Assembly (NCBI GenBank): GCA_049323615.1
Contig: JBMOPD010000077.1
Coordinates: 1 to 30,609, forward strand
DNA from: JBMOPD01 sp049323615
GTDB taxonomy: Bacteria; Bacillota; Desulfotomaculia; Desulfotomaculales; Desulfocucumaceae
Direction: 5' to 3'
Length of the DNA: 30,609 nucleotides
Shown: positions 15,909 to 23,356 of the stretch, one piece after another
Position numbering within the stretch: position 1 is the first letter of the stretch
Layout of the letters: each line of letters opens with the position of its first letter
Translations under genes and position numbers: made by a program
The notes under the pieces: model-generated
Databases searched by the model: none
Seen by the model: only the letters and a program-made list of their open reading frames with translations
What the model was told of the DNA's origin: nothing

Positions 15909-16409
15909 ATGGATTTGCCAAATATTTTTAAAGGTCAGCAAGAAAAAATGCATTGGGGTGAAGCACTCGGGCTATGGGATATTTGCCACTTTAAAGTACT
16001 TGGGTTAACAATATCGGAAATATTTATTGCTCAGGCAAAAGACGAAGATTTAAAAAAGTCATTAAGCACAGGGGTAGAAATGCTTATTATCCCTCACATA
16101 GAAAAAATACAAAAGTTTATGCATAAAGAAGGAACTAAGGCACCTACTGTACCATCCCGAAAAAACCTCGATATTATTGGCAAGAGAGCCGAGCCCAATA
16201 GCTATATTGAAGATGATGAAATCGCCAATTCAATAAGAGAAATATATAAATTTGGGCTGGAACTTGGTATGAGAGCATTAACTTCTTCAACAAGGGAAGA
16301 TATCCAAGAACTTATTTGGGATATACTTTCCGACGATGTCAGAGGTTTTAAGGCAATGTTAAAGTTACATACAAAAAAGAACTGGTTAATTCCACCCCAG
16401 ACCATATAG
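15909..16409 (+). CDS. DUF3231-like protein
   Basis: This 166-residue, mostly helical protein opens with MHWGEALGLWDICHFK and continues with FIAQAKDEDLKKSLSTGVE and then APTVPSRKN. This resembles the DUF3231 family of spore-forming Firmicutes, which is related to coat-associated ferritin-like helical proteins. Members often have two such repeats; this one has one. No function is established. Its DNA is clearly AT-richer than the flanking genes and its codons favour A/T third positions, which suggests transfer or a different evolutionary history. A GGGGGA lies upstream of the ATG at somewhat long spacing. It converges with the next gene fragment. Confidence 0.6.
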   Translation: MDLPNIFKGQQEKMHWGEALGLWDICHFKVLGLTISEIFIAQAKDEDLKKSLSTGVEMLIIPHIEKIQKFMHKEGTKAPTVPSRKNLDIIGKRAEPNSYIEDDEIANSIREIYKFGLELGMRALTSSTREDIQELIWDILSDDVRGFKAMLKLHTKKNWLIPPQTI

Positions 16410-16418
16410 GAGTTATAA

Positions 16419-16745
16419 TCAGTTTTGGATGAACTTGGCCATTCCGAGCCTATCCCTGGCCGGAGCCGAGGTCTTCAGAAACTTTTCTATGTAATAGGAG
16501 GTTTCGGGGTTCTCCAGTTCCATTTCACCCGGCATGGTAACAGCCAATCCCCCGCCTATATCGCCGGCCCACTTCATCAAATTCCAAAACCCTTCAGCGA
16601 TGAAAAGCTTGGCGGCGTTGCCAAAGATTTCGTCCGGCATATAAAACCCTGATCCAGCCGGCTCCTCCCTGCCTTTTAAAGCGGAAGCCACAGTACACGC
16701 CCTGGCCGTTTCACTGATTCTGATCATGTCGGTAATCTTGTCCAC
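16419..16745 (-). pseudogene. C-terminal fragment, 4-hydroxybutyryl-CoA dehydratase / 4-HPA hydroxylase family
   Basis: The 108 residues match only the C-terminal helical part of this roughly 480-residue flavoprotein family. Recognisable pieces are ISETARACTVASALKGRE, then DIGGGLAVTMPGEMELENPE, then YIEKFLKT with a final DRLGMAKFI. The N-terminal and middle domains that carry the FAD site and, in the dehydratase, the iron-sulfur ligands are absent. A GTG preceded by AGGAG would allow translation, so a short expressed remnant is possible. It sits 24 bases after a ferredoxin-like gene on the same strand. I interpret it as a deletion remnant. Confidence 0.6.
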
Positions 16746-16769
16746 AATCGCTCCTGTTGCCTTTTATGG

Positions 16770-17759
16770 CTATTCCCGGGGTTTTAAAATAATGCTTTCA
16801 GAAGGGCAGGATGTTACACAAAGCCCGCACCCATAACATAATTGCGGGTTATAATACAGATGGCCGTTTATATTTTCACGTGCGCCGAAAATACACCTTT
16901 CCACGCATTGCAGGCAATGAATACATCTCTCCTGATTGTCCCAGGCAACCACACCTGCTTTTTGCACCCATTTTGAGCGCCCGTATTTTAACAGGGCTTG
17001 CAGGTCGTGACAGCAACAACTGCAGCAGGAGCATAAAGCGTATTCCAATTGGCCGGGGGAGGAGATGGTTAAATGAATCAACCCTTCCCTGTCCGCAATA
17101 GTTAAAACCTCTTGCCCTTCCTCTACGGTAATTGGCTGCCCCATACCTCGCTCTAACAACTCTTTGGCCGATTCATTGAGGATAATACAGGTATTAACCG
17201 GCTTTTGGCAATTTTGGAAAGTCAGGCGGCAGGAGCAGGGGACCAATACCCGGATATAAGCCCGGCTTAAAATGTCAAATGCTTCATCTGTAGTTACAAT
17301 AAGAGAGTGGCCGGTGGCATGTAAGCGTTCGTGATGTTTAAGGGCTTCCCCTGTTGTCATTACTCTGGAAGACGCCTTAAGATGCCCTTGAGCTATATAT
17401 TTGTCATATATCTGTAATCTGGTCTGCATGTAAAAATCTTCGGCCCTTTTACGGTCACTGCCTGATAAATTTTTCAACTTGCCTTCTCCCAAGAGTGTAT
17501 TCAGGATGCCGTAGAAGCTTCGTGTTTTGAAGGAATCTTTATTCCGTGAAACTATCCCGTTTCTGAAGAGTTCACGTACGGCCTGCCCAACCTCTTCTGT
17601 GGGCAGCCCGAGTTTCTCCGCCACGTCCTTTGGATCCACCCAATTATTTAGAACCAAGAGTAACGGTACCTTGTCATCAGGAACGGCGGATTTAAGAACG
17701 TACAGCAAGTTAGTGGGGCACTTTACCTGTACGGCCAGGCTTTCGTATAAATCCAGCAT
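16770..17759 (-). CDS. Cysteine-rich 4Fe-4S protein with winged-helix-like N-terminus
   Basis: This 329-residue protein starts with a helical segment like a winged helix (DPKDVAEKLGLPTEEVGQAV). In the middle it has a cysteine cluster, PCSCRLTFQNC and NTC, then CSCCSCCC (six cysteines in eight residues). The C-terminus holds two ferredoxin motifs, CIHCLQCVERC and CYGCGLCVTSCP. The last is a classical 4Fe-4S site; the first has isoleucine instead of the usual proline. Such proteins occur in anaerobic Firmicutes and probably move electrons, but the partner is unknown. The start is the ATG giving MLDLYESLAV with GGAGG nine bases upstream. The family fragment downstream may be what remains of its former partner. 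Confidence 0.75.
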   Translation of the reverse strand: MLDLYESLAVQVKCPTNLLYVLKSAVPDDKVPLLLVLNNWVDPKDVAEKLGLPTEEVGQAVRELFRNGIVSRNKDSFKTRSFYGILNTLLGEGKLKNLSGSDRKRAEDFYMQTRLQIYDKYIAQGHLKASSRVMTTGEALKHHERLHATGHSLIVTTDEAFDILSRAYIRVLVPCSCRLTFQNCQKPVNTCIILNESAKELLERGMGQPITVEEGQEVLTIADREGLIHLTISSPGQLEYALCSCCSCCCHDLQALLKYGRSKWVQKAGVVAWDNQERCIHCLQCVERCIFGARENINGHLYYNPQLCYGCGLCVTSCPSESIILKPRE

Positions 17760-17861
17760 AAAAAATATCCTCCAATTATTGAATTGACCGGTCATTATCA
17801 CCAGTCCCTGACTTTATTTTTCACCACCAATATTTGAGCGGTTCTCCTTTCGCGCTGTTTT

Positions 17862-18167
17862 TCAAGGCAGGCGGATGATGTTATCATCAAAAACCATGAG
17901 CGAATCCAGACCTTTTTCGGTCACCAAAAAGGTGTTTTCAATGCCGACAGCGCCTTCCGGGAAGACGAACTTGGGCTCCAGGGCGAAAACCATGTTTTTT
18001 TCCAGGGGTTTATCGAACCCCCTGGCCAGTGCCGGAAGTTCGTCAAGTTCAATGCCTATTCCGTGGCCTATAAAGGCAACCGGTTCCGGGTAGCCCGTGA
18101 AATGATCTTTCAGGCCATGCTTGCCGGCAACCCGGGCGGCCGCCTCGTACAATTCGGCGCAGGACAC
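17862..18167 (-). pseudogene. C-terminal fragment of an M24 (Xaa-Pro) peptidase
   Basis: The 101 residues correspond to the last part of an M24 metallopeptidase. Three metal-ligand motifs are present: GHGIGIELDE, FALEPKFVFP and GIENTFLV. The upstream half, including the two aspartate ligands, is missing. A stop codon lies directly before the first codon, and the AT-rich DNA further upstream has no similarity that I can see. The break point is therefore sharp, at about 18168. It could not form an active enzyme. Confidence 0.75.
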
Positions 18168-18480
18168 TCATGACATAATCGTCATAATTTTTTAAGTAAT
18201 ACCCACAGTAACATGATATAAAAAATACAATTACATATACAAGGCTTTAAGCAAATACCAGGAAAAACAAAAACGACAATTATTTTTAATAAAAATTTAT
18301 TATAAATCGTCTTATAATCACCCCCAGCAACCAAAACGGCGGGGGTAACAACCCTCGCCCGACTTTAAGTTTGCATGCAATGGCCGGCGCCGGCTTCCCT
18401 GTTATACTGACGCCTTATAGGGAGGAAACAGTATGGGATAAGGTTTTTGTGCAGTTTTTATCGTGAATGGCGGGAAACCG
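18168..18480. other. AT-rich intergenic region with orphan translation start
   Basis: No gene is seen. Visible elements are ATGAC/GTCAT (18170-18185), an ATTTTT/AAAAAT palindrome near 18290, and a 6-bp ACCCCC/GGGGGT hairpin near 18322-18348. On the plus strand there is TATACT (18403-18408) and then AGGGAGG followed by ATG GGA TAA at 18433-18441. That is a strong initiation signal with only two codons. The region could be what is left after a deletion. Confidence 0.5.
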
Positions 18481-19050
18481 TCAAGCTTTGCACACCCTGA
18501 CCGCCCTCGGGCGCCCCAGTTCCACATATTTTTCAGAGGCGGTAATCACCCCGCAGGCCAGCCGTTTACCCGCCGCCCCCGCCGGCTGGGTCCGGTAATC
18601 GTCGGGATTTTCATGGATGATCACGGATCTGCCGACCACCTGTGCGGGCTTGAACCTGTCGGTGAAAAAGCACATACTGGCCCGGCCGTGGTTGGAGAAA
18701 AGCACCGGAAAGTCCCCGGCGTGGTTGCCGTGGGGCTGGTTGTCCGGGTTCCAGTGCTCCCCGGCAGCTTGAAACGGATTGCCGGGATCTCCCACCTCGC
18801 AGTTGCCAAACTCATGTATGTGAAAGCCGTGGGGGCCGGCGGGGGGCTTGTCGTCCTTTGCAGGCTGATACGGAGGAAGCCCGCTTACCTCCGCATAAAC
18901 CCAGGTGCCCCCCGGTACGTCCTCAAAGCGCACCACTCCGGTTATCCCGGGAGCCAGGGGCCCGCCGCATATCCTGGCTGAAGCCGTCATTCTGTTATTG
19001 GACAAAGGCCCCCACTTGGCTATTCTCCGGATGACATCCGCTACCCTCAT
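18481..19050 (-). CDS. Superoxide dismutase [Cu-Zn] family protein
   Basis: This 189-residue protein has the full set of Cu,Zn-SOD ligands. These are His77 and His79 (GFHIHEFGNC), His99 (EHWNP), His107 and His110 with Asp113 (QPHGNHAGD), and His146 (VIIHENPDDY). The disulfide pair Cys84/Cys166 and the substrate-guiding arginine (KRLACGVI, Arg163) are present. The zinc loop is short. Unlike most bacterial Cu,Zn-SODs there is no signal peptide, so a cytosolic location is inferred. GGAGGG lies six bases before the ATG. It probably has its own transcript. Confidence 0.9.
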   Translation of the reverse strand: MRVADVIRRIAKWGPLSNNRMTASARICGGPLAPGITGVVRFEDVPGGTWVYAEVSGLPPYQPAKDDKPPAGPHGFHIHEFGNCEVGDPGNPFQAAGEHWNPDNQPHGNHAGDFPVLFSNHGRASMCFFTDRFKPAQVVGRSVIIHENPDDYRTQPAGAAGKRLACGVITASEKYVELGRPRAVRVCKA

Positions 19051-19175
19051 CCCGATCCCTCCAGTTTCTAACCTCTATACCGGTCCTTTACCGGGATATT
19101 AAAAAGTTGCCAGTATTAACATATCTTATGTAATTAAGGCCGTAATTGCTCACATTAAGGGTTTTAACTAAGCTT

Positions 19176-19204
19176 AAAAAAGGCGCCGGCTTATGCCGCG
19201 CCTT
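19176..19204 (-). terminator. Intrinsic terminator of the folate operon
   Basis: A GC-rich stem (AAGGCGC-GGC pairing with GCC-GGCGCCTT, ATAA loop, one bulge) is followed by six U on the minus strand. It begins two bases after the stop of the nitrilase gene. Confidence 0.85.
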
Positions 19205-19205
19205 A

Positions 19206-20045
19206 TTACCGGTTTGCCTTCTCCACCAGGAGGCCGTAAAGCTCGGGCCTCCGGCACTCAAGGTAGAAACTGTCCCGCATGGATCTCGATTTTTTCATCC
19301 TGATGGTGTTGATCAGTTCCGGGTCAAGGTCCGCCACCAGCATCCCCTCTTTCCCGTCAAAACATTCCGCCACCGGGTTCCCCTTGGGGTCCAGTACCAG
19401 CGCTCCCCCGCAAAATTGCTGGCCCGCCCCGTCCTTACCCACCAGGTTGCAGGCCGCCACAAAAACCGAATTGTCATAGGCCCTGGCCGCCAGGTACTTC
19501 ATCCAGATGCCCTTGCGGTCGCCCACAATCACCGGAGAGGCGTGGGGCGCAAAGATAATCTCGGCCCCTTTCAGGGAAAGTATGGCCGAAACCTCCGGAA
19601 AATGCATGTCCCAGCAGATCTGTATGCCGAACCGGGCCTTGGCCGTGCTGAAAACCGGGAGTTCGTCGCCGGCAGTGTAATATGGCTGCTCGCTTTTACC
19701 CAGGTGCGTCTTGCGGTATTTCTCCGCCGTGCCGTCCGGAAACAGCACCAACTGGGTGATGTACGGTTTTCCGGTTTCCGAGGCCTCCGCCAGGCCAACC
19801 AGCACGGTGACTCCCGCTCCCACGGCGGCCTCGCCTATGCTTCCGGTTATATCACCCGGCACCGGGACCGCCGTCTTCTGCGATTTATCCCGGCTGTACC
19901 CCTGGAGGCACATCTCCGGGAAGCATATAATATCAACTCCCCGGTCTCCAGCCCGGGCCACGTATTCCAGAATTTTTTCCAGGTTTTTTTCCAGCATCCC
20001 CAGTTCCGACTGCATCTGGACCAGGGCCAGGCGAACTTTTTCCAC
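19206..20045 (-). CDS. Carbon-nitrogen hydrolase (nitrilase superfamily)
   Basis: This amidase-type enzyme of about 279 residues has the Glu-Lys-Cys catalytic triad: Glu in IICFPEMCLQGY, Lys in YRKTHLGK and Cys in IQICWDMHFPE. The specific substrate (omega-amidase, N-carbamoyl amine or another) is not determinable. GTG at 20045 is chosen because GGGGGA lies six bases upstream; a TTG two codons earlier would abut that site. It is the last gene after folK and ends at a strong terminator, so it is probably in the folate transcript. Confidence 0.88.
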   Translation of the reverse strand: MEKVRLALVQMQSELGMLEKNLEKILEYVARAGDRGVDIICFPEMCLQGYSRDKSQKTAVPVPGDITGSIGEAAVGAGVTVLVGLAEASETGKPYITQLVLFPDGTAEKYRKTHLGKSEQPYYTAGDELPVFSTAKARFGIQICWDMHFPEVSAILSLKGAEIIFAPHASPVIVGDRKGIWMKYLAARAYDNSVFVAACNLVGKDGAGQQFCGGALVLDPKGNPVAECFDGKEGMLVADLDPELINTIRMKKSRSMRDSFYLECRRPELYGLLVEKANR

Positions 20046-20120
20046 ACCCAATCCCCCGTTTATCGTCTTTCGTTAGCCCTATGTTTACATTTGACCTCTG
20101 GTCAATGCCTTCTATCCCCG

Positions 20121-20141
20121 TCCGACGACTGACGACCGACG
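20121..20141. repeat. Heptameric tandem repeat array F
   Basis: The 7-base units TCCGACG, ACTGACG and ACCGACG lie two bases from the folK stop codon. They are nearly the same as array D at the nadA stop. Confidence 0.65.
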
Positions 20142-20143
20142 AC

Positions 20144-20629
20144 TTATTTGTGCCTTTCCATCCGCTGGGCCTGCGAGAGCTCGGCCGCCAATTCGGCCGC
20201 CTTCCTGCCGCCGGGAAGCAGCATATCCGGGTGCAGGTCGGCCAGCGGCGCCACCACAAAGGCCCTTTCCTCCATCCTGGGGTGGGGTATCTGCAAGTCC
20301 GGCAAATCCACCGTTATGTTCCCATACAGCAGTATATCCAGGTCAATTACCCGGGGCCCCCAGCGTATGGTCCTCCGCCTGCCCATTTCATTTTCTACCC
20401 GCATCAGCACCTCCAGCAGTTCCCGGGGTGAAAGATCGGTTTCATATTCCGCCACGGTGTTCAGAAACCAGTCCTGCTCCCGGTAGCCAACCGGCTCGGT
20501 CCTGTAAAAGGGGGCCACCCCGGCCGCGGTCAGCCTGGCGTCCCCGGCCAGCAATTCCAGGGCCCGGCGTATGTTCTCCTCTTTCCGGCCCATATTGGAC
20601 CCGATACCTATAAAAACCCTTACGGCCAA
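20144..20629 (-). CDS. folK: Hydroxymethyldihydropterin pyrophosphokinase
   Basis: HPPK transfers pyrophosphate from ATP to 6-hydroxymethyl-7,8-dihydropterin. The protein of about 161 residues has FIGIGSNMGRKEENI at the N-terminus, YRTEPVGYREQDWFLN, and the signature RWGPRVIDLDILLYG. IPHPRMEERAFVVAPLADL follows. The start is uncertain: TTG at 20629 lies 11 bases from an AAGGGG, and a TTG at 20638 is too close to it. It follows folB after a spacer carrying heptameric array G. Confidence 0.93.
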   Translation of the reverse strand: MAVRVFIGIGSNMGRKEENIRRALELLAGDARLTAAGVAPFYRTEPVGYREQDWFLNTVAEYETDLSPRELLEVLMRVENEMGRRRTIRWGPRVIDLDILLYGNITVDLPDLQIPHPRMEERAFVVAPLADLHPDMLLPGGRKAAELAAELSQAQRMERHK

Positions 20630-20687
20630 CCTGATCAAATCCCCTTAGTGAACGAAAAATACCGGGGCTTGACTTCTGCTCTGAAAA

Positions 20688-20715
20688 TAGCTGTCAGCTA
20701 TCAACCATCAGCTAA
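20688..20715. repeat. Heptameric tandem repeat array G
   Basis: The 7-base units TAGCTGT, CAGCTAT, CAACCAT and CAGCTAA lie in the folB-folK spacer. The CAGCTAT unit also occurs in array E. Confidence 0.55.
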
Positions 20716-20777
20716 AAATAACAATTCTTAGCCGGTCTGGCGCCCCGCTTTGCGGTACGGGACAACCGAACCGGCGA

Positions 20778-21146
20778 CTACCGCTGCCGCCTTGCCCTGG
20801 TAATCTCCGCCGCCATGTACTCGAATGATCCCTGAATGGGGGCTGAGGGCTTTTTCACCGTCACTTTCACCGCCTGCACGGGACTGAATTTTTCCAGCAC
20901 CAGGGCGGCTATCCGTTCAGCCAGCGTCTCCAGCAGGCTCACTGACCCGCCGGCGACCACCTCTTCCACCGCCCCGAACACATCGGCGTAACTGACTGTA
21001 AGGCCCAGGTCGTCCCGGGTTCCCGCCGGTTTGAGGTCCAGGGACAGTTCCATGTCCACCTCAAAGACCTGCCCCAGATCCCTCTCCTGGGGAAGAACGC
21101 CGTGGCGGCCGAAAAACCTCATACCTTTCATTATTATCCTATCCAC
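20778..21146 (-). CDS. folB: Dihydroneopterin aldolase
   Basis: FolB cleaves dihydroneopterin to the hydroxymethyl pterin used by FolK. The 122-residue protein has the standard size and motifs: FFGRHGVLPQERDLGQ at the N-terminus, SYADVFGAVEE, LLETLAERIAALVLE and the closing VTVKKPSAPIQG. Its ATG overlaps the end of folP by eight bases, indicating translational coupling. Order in transcription is folP-folB-folK. Confidence 0.95.
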   Translation of the reverse strand: MDRIIMKGMRFFGRHGVLPQERDLGQVFEVDMELSLDLKPAGTRDDLGLTVSYADVFGAVEEVVAGGSVSLLETLAERIAALVLEKFSPVQAVKVTVKKPSAPIQGSFEYMAAEITRARRQR

Positions 21147-22341
21147 AGCGGCCCTCCTCCCGCCCGGCCCGCACCATGGCGTCGGTCATGCGGGCCACGC
21201 GGACCATTTCCTTCACGTCATGAACCCTCACTATGTCCACCCCATAAGCAATTCCCAGGGCCACCGTGGCGGCGGTGCCCTCCATCCGCTGGTCAACGGG
21301 TAAATCAAGGGTTTTGCCGATCATGGACTTTCTGGAGGTGCCCAGCAGCACCGGCAGTCCGATGCATTCCAGTTCCTTAAGCCGCCTCATGACCTCAAGG
21401 TTTTGTTCCAGGGTCTTGCCGAAGCCGATGCCGGGATCGATGACTATTTTATCTCTGTCGATGCCGGCCTCCCGGGCCCGGGCCAGACTTTCCCTGAAAT
21501 ACTCCACCATATCACCCATCAGGTCGCGGTATTCGGTACCCCGCTGGTTGTGCATGATGATCAGCGGAGCGCCGTAGCGGGCCGCCACTCCCGCCATCTC
21601 CGGGTCGCTGCGCAGCGCCCACTGGTCATTGATGATCTGGGCGCCCTCTTCTAAAACCCGCCGGGCCACCACGGCCTTGGTGGTGTCCACCGAAACCGGG
21701 ATTTTCAGCTCCCTCACCAGCCTGGACAGCACCGGCATTATCCTCTTCATTTCCTCTTCCGCATCTATGCCCTGGTGTCCCGGACGGGTGGACTCCCCCC
21801 CCAGGTCAATAATATCGGCCCCTTCCTCCTGCATTTCCAGGGCGTGCTCCACGGCCCTGCCCGGATCATAAAACACTCCTCCGTCGGAAAAGGAATCCGG
21901 GGTAACGTTTAAAATGCCCATCACCAGGGTGCGGTACCCTATGGGCAGTATTTTCCCGCGGCAGTCCAGGTGGAAGGGCTTACGGCCCTCCAGGGCGCTC
22001 AGCGCCTCCCGGATCCGGTCGGCCAGGGCCGGCAGCCCGAAGGGCTGCATCTTTAACTTGGCAGCCATGGCCTCGATCTGCTTCAGCGTGCCCATAACCA
22101 GCACATCGGTTTTTTCAGCCGAACAGTCAATAACCCCCCTGTCAACAGCGGCGTCCCCACCTTTGCCCAGCATTTCCTGCTTTATTATATTGGCCTGCTT
22201 GGGCGACAGCCCGGTAATCTTCAACACCCTGTGCACGGCCTTGGGGGCCAGCCAGCGCACTCCCGCCTGGTCGGCTCCCACCGCGGCAATCTCCCTCATT
22301 GCCTGTTCTTTGTTTAATATCACTACATTTCTCACACTCAC
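21139..22341 (-). CDS. folP: Dihydropteroate synthase with N-terminal extension
   Basis: FolP joins the pterin pyrophosphate with p-aminobenzoate and is the sulfonamide target. The TIM barrel begins about residue 135 with MGILNVTPDSFSDGG. DLGGESTRPG, SVDTTKA, IINDQ, DPGIGFGKT and LLGTSRKS follow. Before it lies an extension of about 130 residues (with VLKITGLSPKQANIIKQEML), which makes the protein about 400 residues against the usual 270-290. Similar long forms occur in clostridia; the role of the extension is unknown. The start is taken as GTG at 22341, with GGGAAG upstream; a GTG two codons later is also possible. Confidence 0.94.
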   Translation of the reverse strand: MSVRNVVILNKEQAMREIAAVGADQAGVRWLAPKAVHRVLKITGLSPKQANIIKQEMLGKGGDAAVDRGVIDCSAEKTDVLVMGTLKQIEAMAAKLKMQPFGLPALADRIREALSALEGRKPFHLDCRGKILPIGYRTLVMGILNVTPDSFSDGGVFYDPGRAVEHALEMQEEGADIIDLGGESTRPGHQGIDAEEEMKRIMPVLSRLVRELKIPVSVDTTKAVVARRVLEEGAQIINDQWALRSDPEMAGVAARYGAPLIIMHNQRGTEYRDLMGDMVEYFRESLARAREAGIDRDKIVIDPGIGFGKTLEQNLEVMRRLKELECIGLPVLLGTSRKSMIGKTLDLPVDQRMEGTAATVALGIAYGVDIVRVHDVKEMVRVARMTDAMVRAGREEGRCG

Positions 22342-22420
22342 GAAACCACTTCCCGGTAAGAAATTAAAAAAAATTTTCAAAGCAAAACACCAAATTTAAT
22401 TAAGATTTGATCTCTGTGGT

Positions 22421-22978
22421 TTAATTAATCGGCATCCAGAATATACCCATTCTGTTTCTCTCCTTTATGTTCTCCATATACTCGTATTTATAACATTCAA
22501 ACCTGGCCCCGCATGTTTCACACGGCCTGGAAAGGTCATCGGCCAGACAGATGACCCGGCCCAGGTAGCTTGTCCCCGGCCCGCCCCGGCGGTGTTCCCT
22601 GATGGCCCTGGTGGCTGTTTCAATTTCTCTTTTTATAAAACCGGCCCTTTCCAGGACGGACCGGGCCATCCGGGACCCTGCCAGGGCGTGGTCCTCCCCC
22701 GTGTCGTACTGCCGCCACCGCCCCATGTCGTGCAGCAGCCCGGCGGCACGGATGACCTCCACCGCCCGGGCGGACCCGGGCAGCCTTTCCGTCCGGGCAA
22801 AGTAATCCAGGTTGCCGGTGTCGCTGATTATTTTGTAACTGATTTGCGAAACACTAAGCATGTGCTGGAAGTCGTGCCGGCAGAACCGCCTGTCCCTCTC
22901 ACGATCGCCGTTGAGCGCCAGGCATTCCACATACAAGGGATCTGTCTTTATTCTTTCTATCCTGTCCAATCCCCTCAC
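22421..22978 (-). CDS. HD-domain phosphohydrolase family protein
   Basis: This 185-residue protein has the HD-type metal-binding pattern: RHDFQHMLSVS, the central AAGLLHDMGRW, EDHALAGSRMA and a late ICLADDLSRPC. A short cysteine segment, CETCGARFEC, follows and may bind metal. HD proteins hydrolyse phosphate esters, often nucleotides. Its place directly before folP hints at a role in the pterin pathway, such as removing phosphates from dihydroneopterin triphosphate, but that is inference only. The start is GTG at 22978, with a TTG three codons on as an alternative. Confidence 0.75.
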   Translation of the reverse strand: MRGLDRIERIKTDPLYVECLALNGDRERDRRFCRHDFQHMLSVSQISYKIISDTGNLDYFARTERLPGSARAVEVIRAAGLLHDMGRWRQYDTGEDHALAGSRMARSVLERAGFIKREIETATRAIREHRRGGPGTSYLGRVICLADDLSRPCETCGARFECYKYEYMENIKERNRMGIFWMPIN

Positions 22979-23011
22979 CCCTCAAGTGCGGTGATAAAAA
23001 GGCCCGTCCTA

Positions 23012-23041
23012 ATTATATACATGAACAGGCCACCACTACAA
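23012..23041 (-). promoter_or_regulatory. Possible promoter for the HD-folPBK operon
   Basis: A perfect TATAAT (rc of 23012-23017) lies 18 bases from TTGTAG (rc of 23036-23041), about 30 bases before the HD gene start. Confidence 0.45.
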
Positions 23042-23197
23042 TTACAATTCCCGAAGCCCCTCAAAGATTGTTTAAAGATGAACATGGCCATGCAGGGCGA
23101 AATCAAAGTCGGTGATTTGGGCAAACCCTTTGCGGCCCCTGACGTAAGCCAGGCAAAGGAAATCACACTCCCGGCCCCGGCTCCGAAACCCAACTGA
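23021..23197 (+). CDS. Possible small protein, 58 residues
   Basis: A 58-residue reading frame, ending with LPAPAPKPN, has codon use in its second half that looks like the real genes here (MQGEIKVGDLGKPF and onward). No Shine-Dalgarno is visible before either ATG (23021 or 23078), and the start overlaps a likely opposite-strand promoter. I recognise no family. It may be a genuine small protein or chance. Confidence 0.3.
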   Translation: MNRPPLQLQFPKPLKDCLKMNMAMQGEIKVGDLGKPFAAPDVSQAKEITLPAPAPKPN

Positions 23198-23218
23198 CCA
23201 TATATTCCCGGCAAGAAA

Positions 23219-23252
23219 TGAGGCTGTTGGCTTAAACCCCGCCACAGCCTCA
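23219..23252. repeat. Inverted repeat, possible weak terminator
   Basis: The 9-base arms TGAGGCTGT and ACAGCCTCA, extended by TGGC/GCC, can form a hairpin 22 bases after the small plus-strand frame. An A/T-rich run follows about 20 bases later. Confidence 0.45.
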
Positions 23253-23281
23253 CTTGCTTCTTATAAATCTAAAAAATTTTT

Positions 23282-23330
<49 letters not shown>

Positions 23331-23356
23331 ACCGCCGGGCCCTTCTTCCCGGCATA

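Noticed and set aside
15574..18480. Insertion sequence or prophage remnant
   Set aside because: No transposase, integrase or phage frame and no terminal inverted repeat pair was found, despite the gene fragments.
19146..20132. Plus-strand open frame of 328 codons opposite the nitrilase gene
   Set aside because: The nitrilase triad is on the minus strand and ends with a terminator; the plus frame is a shadow.
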